Shown here piece after piece: positions 17,227 through 24,465 of a DNA stretch of 64,000 nucleotides; positions within the stretch are counted from its first letter, which is position 1; the number at the start of each line of letters is the position of its first letter. The DNA comes from GCA-2737725 sp033763995. Lineage in GTDB: Bacteria; Pseudomonadota; Alphaproteobacteria; Rhodospirillales; Rhodospirillaceae. A program made the position numbers and the translations under genes. Under the pieces are notes generated by a model that was not told the DNA's origin, searched no databases, and saw only the letters and a program-made list of their open reading frames with translations. The stretch is from the NCBI GenBank assembly GCA_033763995.1, contig JANRJL010000095.1, positions 13,982 to 77,981 of the forward strand, given 5' to 3'.

Positions 17227-17823
17227 ATGAAAAGTTTTCCACGATTGGGCGACCGGCGCCGTCGGCGCATCGGCGTCTTGGGCGGCTCCTTCAACCCGGC
17301 CCACGAGGGTCACCTGCACATCAGCCGCGAGGCCCTCAAGCGCTTGGGGCTGCATCAGGTGTGGTGGCTGGTGAGCCCGCAAAATCCGCTCAAGCCCCAG
17401 GCGGACATGGCGGACCTGGCCCAGCGGCTGGCCTCGGCGCGCGCGCTGGCCGCCGATCCGCGCATCGTCGTGGGCAACTTGGAATCGCGCCTGGGCGTCA
17501 TCCGCACGGCGCGCACCTTGACCATGTTGCGCCGGCGCTACCCACGGCTCACGTTGGTCTGGCTGATGGGTGCGGACAATCTGCAACAGATTCCCAAGTG
17601 GTGGCGCTGGACGCGGATTTTCCGCACCGCGCGCGTTGCCGTTCTGGACCGCAGCCCTTATTCTTACGCGGCCCTGGCCGGCAAGGCGGCACAGCGCTTC
17701 CGCCGGATGCGCACCAAGGCAGCCCGCGTGGTGCTCAAGCGCCGGTTGCCCGCCTGGAGCTACTTGGGCATTCGCCGCCACGGCGCCTCCTCGACGGCGC
17801 TGCGCGCGGCGCAAAAGATTTGA
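17227..17823 (+). CDS. nadD: Nicotinate-nucleotide adenylyltransferase
   Basis: A 198-residue enzyme making NaAD from NaMN and ATP. It has RIGVLGGSFNPAHEGHLHIS, which contains the GGSFNPxHxGH nucleotidyltransferase signature, and LVWLMGADNLQQIPKWWRW. The C-terminal motif (normally IS-S/T-xxR) appears as ASSTALRAAQKI. It precedes rsfS, a standard nadD-rsfS-rlmH order. Confidence 0.96.
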   Translation: MKSFPRLGDRRRRRIGVLGGSFNPAHEGHLHISREALKRLGLHQVWWLVSPQNPLKPQADMADLAQRLASARALAADPRIVVGNLESRLGVIRTARTLTMLRRRYPRLTLVWLMGADNLQQIPKWWRWTRIFRTARVAVLDRSPYSYAALAGKAAQRFRRMRTKAARVVLKRRLPAWSYLGIRRHGASSTALRAAQKI

Positions 17824-17866
17824 CGTTTAAAGATTTGACGTTTGACGAGAGAACAAGGAGACGAAC

Positions 17867-18316
17867 ATCACTGCCACGACAGCTCCGCTCGACCTGGAGA
17901 AAACGGTCGATACCATTCTCGCCTCGCTCGACGCCGACAAAGGCCAGGACATTCAGCACCTGGACGTCACCGGCAAGACCAGCATCGCCGACCGCATGAT
18001 CGTCGCCTCGGGCACCTCCACCCGGCAGGTCTCGGCCATGGCCGAGCATCTGGTGACCAAGCTCAAGTCCCTGGGCGTGCGCGTACGCAGCGAGGGCCAG
18101 ACCAACGGCGATTGGGTGCTGGTGGATGCGGGCGACGTCATCGTGCACATCTTCCGCCCCGAAGTGCGCGCCTTCTACAGCATCGAAAAGCTCTGGGCCG
18201 CCACGCCTGTACTGAAGGCCACGCCCGCAGCGGCGGCCAAACCCGCCAAGGCCAAAGGCACCAAGGCCAAGGCGGCAAAGCCCCCCGCGCGCAAATCCGC
18301 CAAGAAGGGCAAGTAG
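17867..18316 (+). CDS. rsfS: Ribosome silencing factor RsfS with apparent AUC start codon
   Basis: A 149-residue RsfS/RsfA protein, which binds L14 on the 50S subunit and blocks joining with 30S when cells starve. Signature segments are KTSIADRMIVASGTSTRQV and SEGQTNGDWVLVDAGDVIVHIFRP. The frame is closed upstream by TGA at 17843-17845, and no ATG, GTG or TTG lies between that stop and the family's conserved N-terminus. The only initiator-like codon is ATC at 17867, six bases after a perfect AAGGAG (17855-17860). The first in-frame ATG (17996) would remove 43 conserved residues. The C-terminus carries an extra Ala/Lys-rich tail of about 40 residues. Confidence 0.93.
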   Translation: MTATTAPLDLEKTVDTILASLDADKGQDIQHLDVTGKTSIADRMIVASGTSTRQVSAMAEHLVTKLKSLGVRVRSEGQTNGDWVLVDAGDVIVHIFRPEVRAFYSIEKLWAATPVLKATPAAAAKPAKAKGTKAKAAKPPARKSAKKGK

Positions 18317-18344
18317 CGTGCTCCGCCCAGGGTGAACGCATAAC

Positions 18345-18803
18345 GTGCGCATTCTCATTCTCGCCGTGGGCAAGTCCAAGCCGGGCCCGGAGCGCGACTT
18401 GCTGGCGCATTACGCCGAGCGATTGTCCTGGGGCCTGGACGTGAAGGAAATCGAAATCCGCAAGGAGTCGTCGCCCGACGTGCGCAAGGCCAAGGAGGCC
18501 GAAGCGCTGCTGGCCGCCGTGCCCGCGGGGGCCACCATCGTCGCCCTGGACGAACGCGGCAATTCCGAGACCAGCGAATCCTTCGCCGCGCGCGTGCGCG
18601 GCTGGCGCGACGGCGGGGTGAAGCACTTGGCCTTCCTCATCGGCGGGGCCGACGGCCATGGCGAGGCGGTGCTCAAGCGCGCCCATGCGCGCCTCTCGCT
18701 CGGTGTCATGACCTGGCCCCACATGCTGGTGCGCGGGCTTCTGGCCGAGCAACTTTACCGCGCGCAGTGTATCATCTCCGGCCATCCTTATCATCGCGCC
18801 TGA
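18345..18803 (+). CDS. rlmH: 23S rRNA pseudouridine-1915 N3-methyltransferase RlmH
   Basis: A 152-residue SPOUT methyltransferase acting on helix 69 of 23S rRNA in the 70S ribosome. It begins with GTG (MRILILAVGK). LAFLIGGADGHG and the C-terminal LLAEQLYRAQCIISGHPYHRA are diagnostic, including the knot and the terminal Tyr-His. It follows rsfS by 28 bases, the usual arrangement. Confidence 0.97.
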   Translation: MRILILAVGKSKPGPERDLLAHYAERLSWGLDVKEIEIRKESSPDVRKAKEAEALLAAVPAGATIVALDERGNSETSESFAARVRGWRDGGVKHLAFLIGGADGHGEAVLKRAHARLSLGVMTWPHMLVRGLLAEQLYRAQCIISGHPYHRA

Positions 18804-18814
18804 TTTCACAAAGC

Positions 18815-19735
18815 ATGACCACCGTTCGCATCACCTATAGCGGCGCGCCGCTGGACCGCGCGGCCGCCTTGCGCGCCGACGACGCCAAGGTGCGCGCGCT
18901 GCTCATGGGGCCAAGTGCGCGCATCGTGCCGGTGTGGAACCAGCGCCATTTGTTCGATGCCGCGCAGCGCGCCGTGGCGTTGACCTTCGATGCGCTGGCC
19001 GACGTGGCGCTGTCGGAATCCCCGCCCGTGTTTCTGGGCTTGCTGAACGGCGAGGCGTGGTTTGCCTTGAGCATGGCGCCTTCGGAAACACCGCCCACGC
19101 TGCCCACGCCGGGCGAGTTCCGCACGCTCAATGAAGTGGTCACGCTGCTGCCCGCCGACGAGGCCTCTATTCTGGCCTACGCGCGAGCCATGACCATCTG
19201 GCACGACAATCACCGCCATTGCGGCAAGTGCGGCGCCGCGACGCAAGCCACCGAGAACGGCCATAGCCGCACCTGCACCAACGCGGCTTGCGCGCACCGT
19301 GCCTATCCGCGCACGGACCCGGCGGTGATCACGCTGGTGGAGGACCCCACGGGCACGCGTGCGCTCTTGGGCCGCCAGGCGCGCTGGGTGAACGGCATGT
19401 ACTCGGTCATCGCCGGCTTCGTGGAACCGGGCGAGAGCCTGGAAGAAACCGTGATCCGCGAGACCTACGAGGAAACCGGAATACGTGTCGCCGACGTGCG
19501 TTATCAGGCGAGCCAGCCGTGGCCGTTTCCGTCGTCCATCATGTTGGGCTTCCGCGCCAAGGCGCTGACCACCGCGATCAGCCTGGACGACAACGAACTG
19601 GAGGACTGCGCCTGGTTCACACGCGAGGAGCTGCGCAGCTTCGGCCAGGCGGGCGGCCCCTTCGCCGAGCGGCGCTTGCCCAACCCCTTTTCCATCGCGC
19701 GCTATTTGCTCAACGGCTGGCTGGCGGAGGGGTAA
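18815..19735 (+). CDS. nudC: NADH pyrophosphatase NudC
   Basis: A 306-residue Nudix hydrolase that cleaves NAD(H) and removes NAD caps from RNA. ATG 18815 is preferred over upstream in-frame codons that overlap rlmH. A zinc ribbon (HCGKCGAATQ with a second Cys pair in TCTNAAC) lies near residue 130, and the Nudix box GFVEPGESLEETVIRETYEE follows. SQPWPFPSSIMLGF near residue 235 is the SQPWPFPxS motif of NudC. Confidence 0.95.
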   Translation: MTTVRITYSGAPLDRAAALRADDAKVRALLMGPSARIVPVWNQRHLFDAAQRAVALTFDALADVALSESPPVFLGLLNGEAWFALSMAPSETPPTLPTPGEFRTLNEVVTLLPADEASILAYARAMTIWHDNHRHCGKCGAATQATENGHSRTCTNAACAHRAYPRTDPAVITLVEDPTGTRALLGRQARWVNGMYSVIAGFVEPGESLEETVIRETYEETGIRVADVRYQASQPWPFPSSIMLGFRAKALTTAISLDDNELEDCAWFTREELRSFGQAGGPFAERRLPNPFSIARYLLNGWLAEG

Positions 19736-19797
19736 GACACACGGGTGTCATCCGGGGATTTATTTCCAAGAGATTCACTCGCTTCTGCCACACTCTC

Positions 19798-19889
19798 CTT
19801 GTCATGCTCGTGCTTGACACGAGCATCCAGGGTCACAAACTCCATCGAGCATGAAACCCTGGGTCCTCGCGTCAAGCGCGAGGACGACA
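19798..19889. repeat. Intergenic palindromic repeat cluster
   Basis: Three nested or adjacent inverted repeats: ATGCTCGTG / CACGAGCAT, CCAGGGT / ACCCTGG and GTCCTCGCG / CGCGAGGAC. A related unit, with CCCTGGGG/CCCCAGGG and CCGCGCG/CGCGCGG arms, is at 62973-63105. Elements of this style are scattered between genes in many alphaproteobacteria. Confidence 0.55.
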
Positions 19890-19900
19890 GCGGAATGAGA

Positions 19901-20548
19901 TCAGGCCTTCTTGAGCGTCAAGGAAAGCAATCGCGGCGGATCGGATGTTGCCGCTCCTTCGTCGCGCCATTCGTCGAGCCGGGACACGCCGAGCCCCGAT
20001 GCCAGCGCATCGTTCACATAGTCGGACACGTCGTGGCGATAAGCGGGCACGTCGACGCGCCGGCCGTTTGTATCGGTGAAGTTCGCTTGCTTGCCCAGCA
20101 TTTGCCGCGCCGGGTGCAGCTCGCACACATAGAGCACCCCGCCGGGGCGCAGCACGCGCGCGGCCTCGGCGAAGATCGGCGCGAGACGCGCGATATGCTC
20201 CAGCACCAGGCAACAGACCATCACGTCGGCTGACGCATCCCGCAGTGGCCACGCCACCGTGAGATCGCAACGCTGGAATGTCACATGTGTCGCGGTGACG
20301 CGCATGCGGGCTTGGGCCAACATACCCTCGGAATAGTCGAGCGCCGTGACATGGCGGGCGTGCTCGGCCAGCCAGATCGTGTTCAGCCCGGTGCCGCAGC
20401 CGATTTCCACGACGTCGGCCAGGGCGATGGGCAAGCCCATTTGGCGCAGCATCGTTGCGCTCAAATCGCGCGTGCGGTTTTCCACAGCGTCGTAAGTGGG
20501 CGACCAGGCGTCGTAGGCTTGGGCGATCCGATGGGCGTCGGGCTGCAT
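19901..20548 (-). CDS. Class I SAM-dependent methyltransferase
   Basis: A 215-residue protein with start ATG at 20548 (MQPDAHRIAQAYDAWSPTYD); a longer frame upstream looks non-coding. It has the SAM-binding motif VVEIGCGTGLNTIWLA, the acidic TALDYSEGML strand and VLRPGGVLYVCELHP. The family includes BioC, UbiE and related small-molecule methyltransferases. No neighbour points to a substrate. Confidence 0.85.
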   Translation of the reverse strand: MQPDAHRIAQAYDAWSPTYDAVENRTRDLSATMLRQMGLPIALADVVEIGCGTGLNTIWLAEHARHVTALDYSEGMLAQARMRVTATHVTFQRCDLTVAWPLRDASADVMVCCLVLEHIARLAPIFAEAARVLRPGGVLYVCELHPARQMLGKQANFTDTNGRRVDVPAYRHDVSDYVNDALASGLGVSRLDEWRDEGAATSDPPRLLSLTLKKA

Positions 20549-20722
20549 TCGTGATATACTTAACTCATGACCCACGTGGCGCACATGCGCCGCCGGGCGA
20601 CGAGTGGCCGGCGGTTGCGAGGTGTCCTTTTGGCGCCGGGGCAGGGCTTTATCTGCCGCACGTTTTTCCCCACAATCCACGGCAGAAAAATTTTCCAAGA
20701 TTTCACGGACTCACGCCACAGC

Positions 20723-20838
20723 TCCGCCTGTTATTTTGGAATCCTTCCTGAAATAACAGGTGGAACAGGCGACCATTGGTTGCAAATGGGTGCTCAAAAC
20801 GCCCATCCGCGCGAAATTTTTGCGCGAGAAATTTCCCG
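20723..20838 (+). repeat. Dispersed repeat, forward copy
   Basis: About 115 bases with an internal inverted repeat CCTGTTATTT / AAATAACAGG, a TGGAACAGGC stretch and a second hairpin around GCGCGAAATTTTTGCGC. An inverted copy lies at 63182-63292. Both would read as the same short peptide (YFGILPEITGGTG) in one frame, showing how well the element is kept. It sits just past the pheA stop. Confidence 0.7.
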
Positions 20839-20839
20839 T

Positions 20840-21727
20840 TTAGCGGCCCTTGAACCGAAACGGATCGGCCGGATAAGTGCCCAGGAAATCCACCCGCTCG
20901 GTGTAGAGCCCCAGGTCCATGAGAGCATGCTTGAAGCCCTTCTCGTCGGGGCGGCCTTCCACCTCGGCGTAGAACTCCGCCGACTTGAAGAAGCCGCCGA
21001 CCATGTAGCTTTCAAGCTTGGTCAGGTTGATGCCGGCGGTCGCAAACCCGCCCAAGGCCTTGTACAGCGCCGCCGGCACGCTTTTGAGACGGAAGATCAT
21101 GGAGGTGACGCAAGCCTCGCCCGGGCGGGGCGCGATCGGCTCGCGCGCCATGATGAGAAAGCGCGTGGTGTTGTGCTTCTCGTCCTCGATGTTGGCCTTC
21201 AGCGACTTGAGGCCATAGATCTGCCCCGCCGAGGCCGAGGCGATGGCGGCCACGGTTTTGTCCTGGCGCTGGGCGACGTCGCGCGCGGCCCCCGCCGTGT
21301 CGGTGGCGACGACGGCTTTCAGTTTATGCGTGCGCAAGAAATTGCGGCACTGGCTCAGCGCATGAATGTGACTCTCGGCGGTCTTGAGCGTTTTCAGCGA
21401 CGCGCCCGGCACGACGAGCAAGTGATGATGGATCGGCTGGAAGTGCTCGCCGACGATCTTGAGGCCCGAGCCCGGCAGCAGGTGATGTACGTCGGCGACG
21501 CGGCCCGCGACGGAATTGTCCACCGCGATCATGGCCAGCTTGGCTTTACGATCGTGCACGGCGGCGATGGCGTCTTCGAAGGTCGCGCAGGGCAGCGGCG
21601 TCATGCCGGGAAAGCGCATGCGGCAGGCATGATGCGAGTAAGACCCGATCTCGCCCTGGAACGCGATCTTGCCGCGAGAGGCGATCTTGCCAAGCGGGGG
21701 CAAACGAGAGCTGGGCTTGCGTGCCAT
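20840..21727 (-). CDS. pheA: Prephenate dehydratase
   Basis: A 295-residue enzyme converting prephenate to phenylpyruvate for phenylalanine synthesis. The PDT domain has KIAFQGEIGSYSH at the start and the catalytic Thr in NTTRFLIMA. A C-terminal ACT domain (about 205-285; ITLxxIES-like GINLTKLESYM) would bind phenylalanine for feedback control. The usual ENS-x-x-G reads DNSVAGRV here. There is no chorismate mutase domain, as is usual in alphaproteobacteria. It lies 9 bases after kdsB, so the two are co-transcribed. Confidence 0.95.
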   Translation of the reverse strand: MARKPSSRLPPLGKIASRGKIAFQGEIGSYSHHACRMRFPGMTPLPCATFEDAIAAVHDRKAKLAMIAVDNSVAGRVADVHHLLPGSGLKIVGEHFQPIHHHLLVVPGASLKTLKTAESHIHALSQCRNFLRTHKLKAVVATDTAGAARDVAQRQDKTVAAIASASAGQIYGLKSLKANIEDEKHNTTRFLIMAREPIAPRPGEACVTSMIFRLKSVPAALYKALGGFATAGINLTKLESYMVGGFFKSAEFYAEVEGRPDEKGFKHALMDLGLYTERVDFLGTYPADPFRFKGR

Positions 21728-21736
21728 GGCCGCCCC

Positions 21737-22474
21737 TTATGCGTAACCCAGGAGGCGCCGCGCGCGCTCGAGATCAGCCGGCGTATCGACGCCCAGCGGA
21801 ATGGTGTCCACCAGGGCCGCGCCGATGCGCATGCCGTCCTCGATGGCGCGCAGTTGCTCCAGCCGCTCGCGCAGCTCGATCAACGTCGGCGGCAATTGCA
21901 CGAAGCGCGCGAGCGCTTTCCGGCGGAAGGCATAAACGCCGATGTGGTGATAGTGCGGCCCCTCGCCCGAGGGAATCAGGTTGCGGCTGAAATAGAGCGC
22001 CGCGGCAATCGTCTCGCCGGGCTTGAACATCACCGAGGGCTTGACCACCGCGTTGTCGGTGAGTTCCTCGGGGATGGTGATGCGCGCCACGGGCGTGCCG
22101 ATGTCGAACGCGGGGCGCGTGAGCGGCGTGATGGACGCCGCGACGATTTTCGGGTCCAGTGTCGGCAGGTCGCCCTGGACGTTGACGATCACCTGGAACT
22201 TGCCCGTCGGATCGAAACTCTGCGCGGCGGCATGCACGCGGTCGGAGCCCGAGGGCAGACCTGGATCGGTCATCACCGCCTGGCCGCCGACCTTGGCAAT
22301 GGCGTCGGCGATCTCGCGGTCGCCGCAGGCGACGATCACTGGGCCGGCCTTGGCCGCCACGGCGCGACGCCAGACATGCACGATCATGGGCTCGGGCCCG
22401 ATCATGGCCAGCGGCTTGTCGGGCAGGCGCGTGGCCTTGAGGCGCGAGGGGATGACAATCAGGGCGTCGGACAT
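21737..22474 (-). CDS. kdsB: 3-deoxy-manno-octulosonate cytidylyltransferase
   Basis: A 245-residue enzyme that activates Kdo as CMP-Kdo for the inner core of lipopolysaccharide. It shows VIPSRLKATRLPDKPLAMIG at the N-terminus, VNVQGDLPTLDPKIV (metal site) and HHIGVYAFRRKALARFV. It is transcribed with pheA and away from the cytochrome c gene, a common alphaproteobacterial arrangement. Confidence 0.96.
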   Translation of the reverse strand: MSDALIVIPSRLKATRLPDKPLAMIGPEPMIVHVWRRAVAAKAGPVIVACGDREIADAIAKVGGQAVMTDPGLPSGSDRVHAAAQSFDPTGKFQVIVNVQGDLPTLDPKIVAASITPLTRPAFDIGTPVARITIPEELTDNAVVKPSVMFKPGETIAAALYFSRNLIPSGEGPHYHHIGVYAFRRKALARFVQLPPTLIELRERLEQLRAIEDGMRIGAALVDTIPLGVDTPADLERARRLLGYA

Positions 22475-22793
22475 GGAACGATTCGCGAGACTACGGCGGA
22501 TGATGTTGCGAGTGACTTGCAGGCGGAAACTTGGCAGGCGAAATCAGGGCGATCTCGCCCGCGCCAGGCCCCCCGCGCAAGCGGGCAGAGACATAAAGGA
22601 AGCCCGGGCCTTCTCCAAGGCCGATTCCAGCCCGGACGGGGCACGGCCGGGGTAAGACCACCGCGGCTAGGGGCCTTGATTCATATTGAGATTCCCCCCC
22701 AAACCCTTTATGCAAAGCGCGAAATCAGCCGGTCGGACGGCGTTGCCCGTTCGTGGGGATCGGCCTGGGAAAACTGCGATTGGGGACGTTGCG
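22475..22793. other. Divergent intergenic region between kdsB and the cytochrome c gene
   Basis: About 320 bases that must hold the two divergent promoters. I see no gene and no convincing promoter pair. An in-frame ATG at 22686 upstream of the cytochrome lies in sequence with no coding look. Confidence 0.3.
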
Positions 22794-23450
22794 ATGGCCA
22801 CTCAAACGACGCCGGTAACCGTTGTCAGCCCGCTGTACTGGACCGTCATCAGCGCCTTCTGGATGGCGTTCCTGGCGATCATCGGCTCCAACGTCGTCGG
22901 CGACATCGTGATGCCGAGCAAGAAGCCCGTGATCGAGACCTGGGCCTATCCGATCGAGGTGGCCGAGGTGGCCGAGGAAGACGCGGGCGGCGGCGGACCG
23001 GCGGCGCGCCCGGACATTCGCCCGCTGTTGCTGACCGCCGACGCGGACGCCGGCAAGGCCGTGTTCCGCAAATGCCAGAGCTGCCACACGGTGGAGCCGG
23101 GCGGCAAGAACGGCACGGGTCCGAACTTGCACAATATTCTCGGCGCGCCGATCGGCGACCACAACGGCTTCAAGGCCTCGGAATCGCTCAAGGCCATCGG
23201 CGGCACTTGGGACTACGTGAAGATCGACGACTACATCGAGAACCCCAAGCGCCTCGCGCCCAAGGGCACCATGTCGTTCGTGGGCCTCAAAAAGCCCGCC
23301 GAGCGCGCCAACGTCATCAAGTACCTGATGAACTACACCGAGAACCCGCCGCCGGTGGAAGTGCCCGAGGCCGCGCCGGCCGAAGCTGCTCCGGTCGAAG
23401 CACCGGCTGCGCCCGCCGAAGCTCCTGCGGCCGCGCCGACGCAACAATAA
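22794..23450 (+). CDS. Membrane-anchored c-type cytochrome (CycM-like)
   Basis: A 218-residue protein with an uncleaved N-terminal anchor (about residues 14-38) and one class I cytochrome c domain in the periplasm. The haem site is CQSCH at 94-98 with PGGKNGTGPNLHNILG after it, and the sixth ligand is Met160 in KGTMSF. The tail is Pro/Ala/Glu-rich. Proteins of this type (CycM, cytochrome c-y) carry electrons from the bc1 complex to the terminal oxidase. It is divergent from kdsB. Confidence 0.93.
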   Translation: MATQTTPVTVVSPLYWTVISAFWMAFLAIIGSNVVGDIVMPSKKPVIETWAYPIEVAEVAEEDAGGGGPAARPDIRPLLLTADADAGKAVFRKCQSCHTVEPGGKNGTGPNLHNILGAPIGDHNGFKASESLKAIGGTWDYVKIDDYIENPKRLAPKGTMSFVGLKKPAERANVIKYLMNYTENPPPVEVPEAAPAEAAPVEAPAAPAEAPAAAPTQQ

Positions 23451-23470
23451 TTTCGCGACCCCGAGCCCGC

Positions 23471-24262
23471 ATGAGCTCGGAGACATTTTCCGCCGCTTGC
23501 ATCGCGCTCGCCCACCGGCTGGCCGACGCAAGCGGCGAAATCGTTTTGGGGCACTTTCGAACCCCGCTCACCGTCGACAACAAGTCCGACGCCTCGCCCG
23601 TGACCATCGCCGACCGTGATGCCGAAAGCCGCATGCGCGAGATGATTGCGCGTGCGTTCCCCGACCACGGCATCATCGGCGAAGAACACGGCAGCGAGCG
23701 GGCCGACGCCGAATGGGTGTGGGTGCTGGACCCCATCGACGGCACCAAGTCGTTCATCAACGGCGTGCCGCTGTTCGGCACGCTCATCGGCCTGATGCAC
23801 AAGGGCGTGCCCTGGCTTGGCGTCATCAATCATCCGGCATTGAAAGAACGCTGGATCGGCGGGGCGGGCCAGGCCACCACGCTCAACGGCAAGCCCTGCC
23901 GCACCCGGGCGTGCGCGGCGCTCAACGCCGCGACGGTCTATGCCACCAGCCCCGGTTACATGGATGCCGCCGAACTGGCCGCCTTCGAGCGCCTGAGCGC
24001 CGCAGCGTATTATCGTCGCTATGGCGGCACGGACTGCTATCACTACGCCATGGTCGCGGCGGGTTGGACCGACATCGCCTGCGAGCGTGTCTCGTTGGTG
24101 CATGACTTCGCGCCGCTGGGTCCGGTGATCGAGAACGCCGGCGGCATCGTGACGGATTGGAACGGCCGACCGCTGACCCTGACCTCCAGCGGCCATATCC
24201 TCGCCGCCGGCGACCGCAAGATTCACGCGGCGGCTTTGAAAGCGCTGGCCTGGCCGGGGTAG
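23471..24262 (+). CDS. hisN: Inositol monophosphatase-family phosphatase, likely histidinol-phosphatase
   Basis: A 263-residue member of the IMPase fold. Metal-binding motifs are GIIGEEHG (Glu), VLDPIDGTKSF and a C-terminal DFAPLGPVIENAGG, where an Asp in a WD-x-A-like position closes the site. The KSDASPVTIADRDAE start and the LIGLMHKGVPWLGVINHP segment match HisN-type enzymes, which perform the eighth step of histidine synthesis in alphaproteobacteria. An inositol or fructose bisphosphatase role cannot be excluded. A longer open frame upstream is antisense to pheA and kdsB and is not real. Confidence 0.88.
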   Translation: MSSETFSAACIALAHRLADASGEIVLGHFRTPLTVDNKSDASPVTIADRDAESRMREMIARAFPDHGIIGEEHGSERADAEWVWVLDPIDGTKSFINGVPLFGTLIGLMHKGVPWLGVINHPALKERWIGGAGQATTLNGKPCRTRACAALNAATVYATSPGYMDAAELAAFERLSAAAYYRRYGGTDCYHYAMVAAGWTDIACERVSLVHDFAPLGPVIENAGGIVTDWNGRPLTLTSSGHILAAGDRKIHAAALKALAWPG

Positions 24263-24424
24263 TGGTCCGATTCCAGGATTCGCATCCCGGCGCGGCAAAC
24301 GATTTTGCGAATGCTGGAATCAAAGGACCACTACCAATTATTTGTTTTGAGTGGAGCTTTGGATTTGACATTCGCTTCGCGGTTTCGCTGCTGTCAGGGG
24401 AGCGAATGTCAAATCCGCTCCACT
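24261..24424. repeat. Pair of long palindromes after hisN
   Basis: Two inverted repeats in a row: 24261-24332 with AGTGGTCC outer arms and GATTCCAG/ATTCGCA inner arms, and 24350-24424 with AGTGGAGC outer arms and GGATTTGACATTCGC inner arms. The same two types occur in the opposite order at 33329-33450. The first overlaps the hisN stop and may also end transcription. Confidence 0.75.
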
Positions 24425-24465
24425 CGCGAATTGAAAAGGACAACACTGATGAGTTGGATGCGGTC

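Noticed and set aside
22677..22720. Promoter of the cytochrome c gene (TTGATT ... TTTATG)
   Set aside because: The spacing between the boxes is about 25 bases, too long for a sigma-70 promoter.
20567..24262. A 1231-codon open frame on the plus strand
   Set aside because: It is antisense to pheA and kdsB and overlaps the cytochrome gene in another frame; only its last 263 codons (from 23471) are a real gene, hisN.
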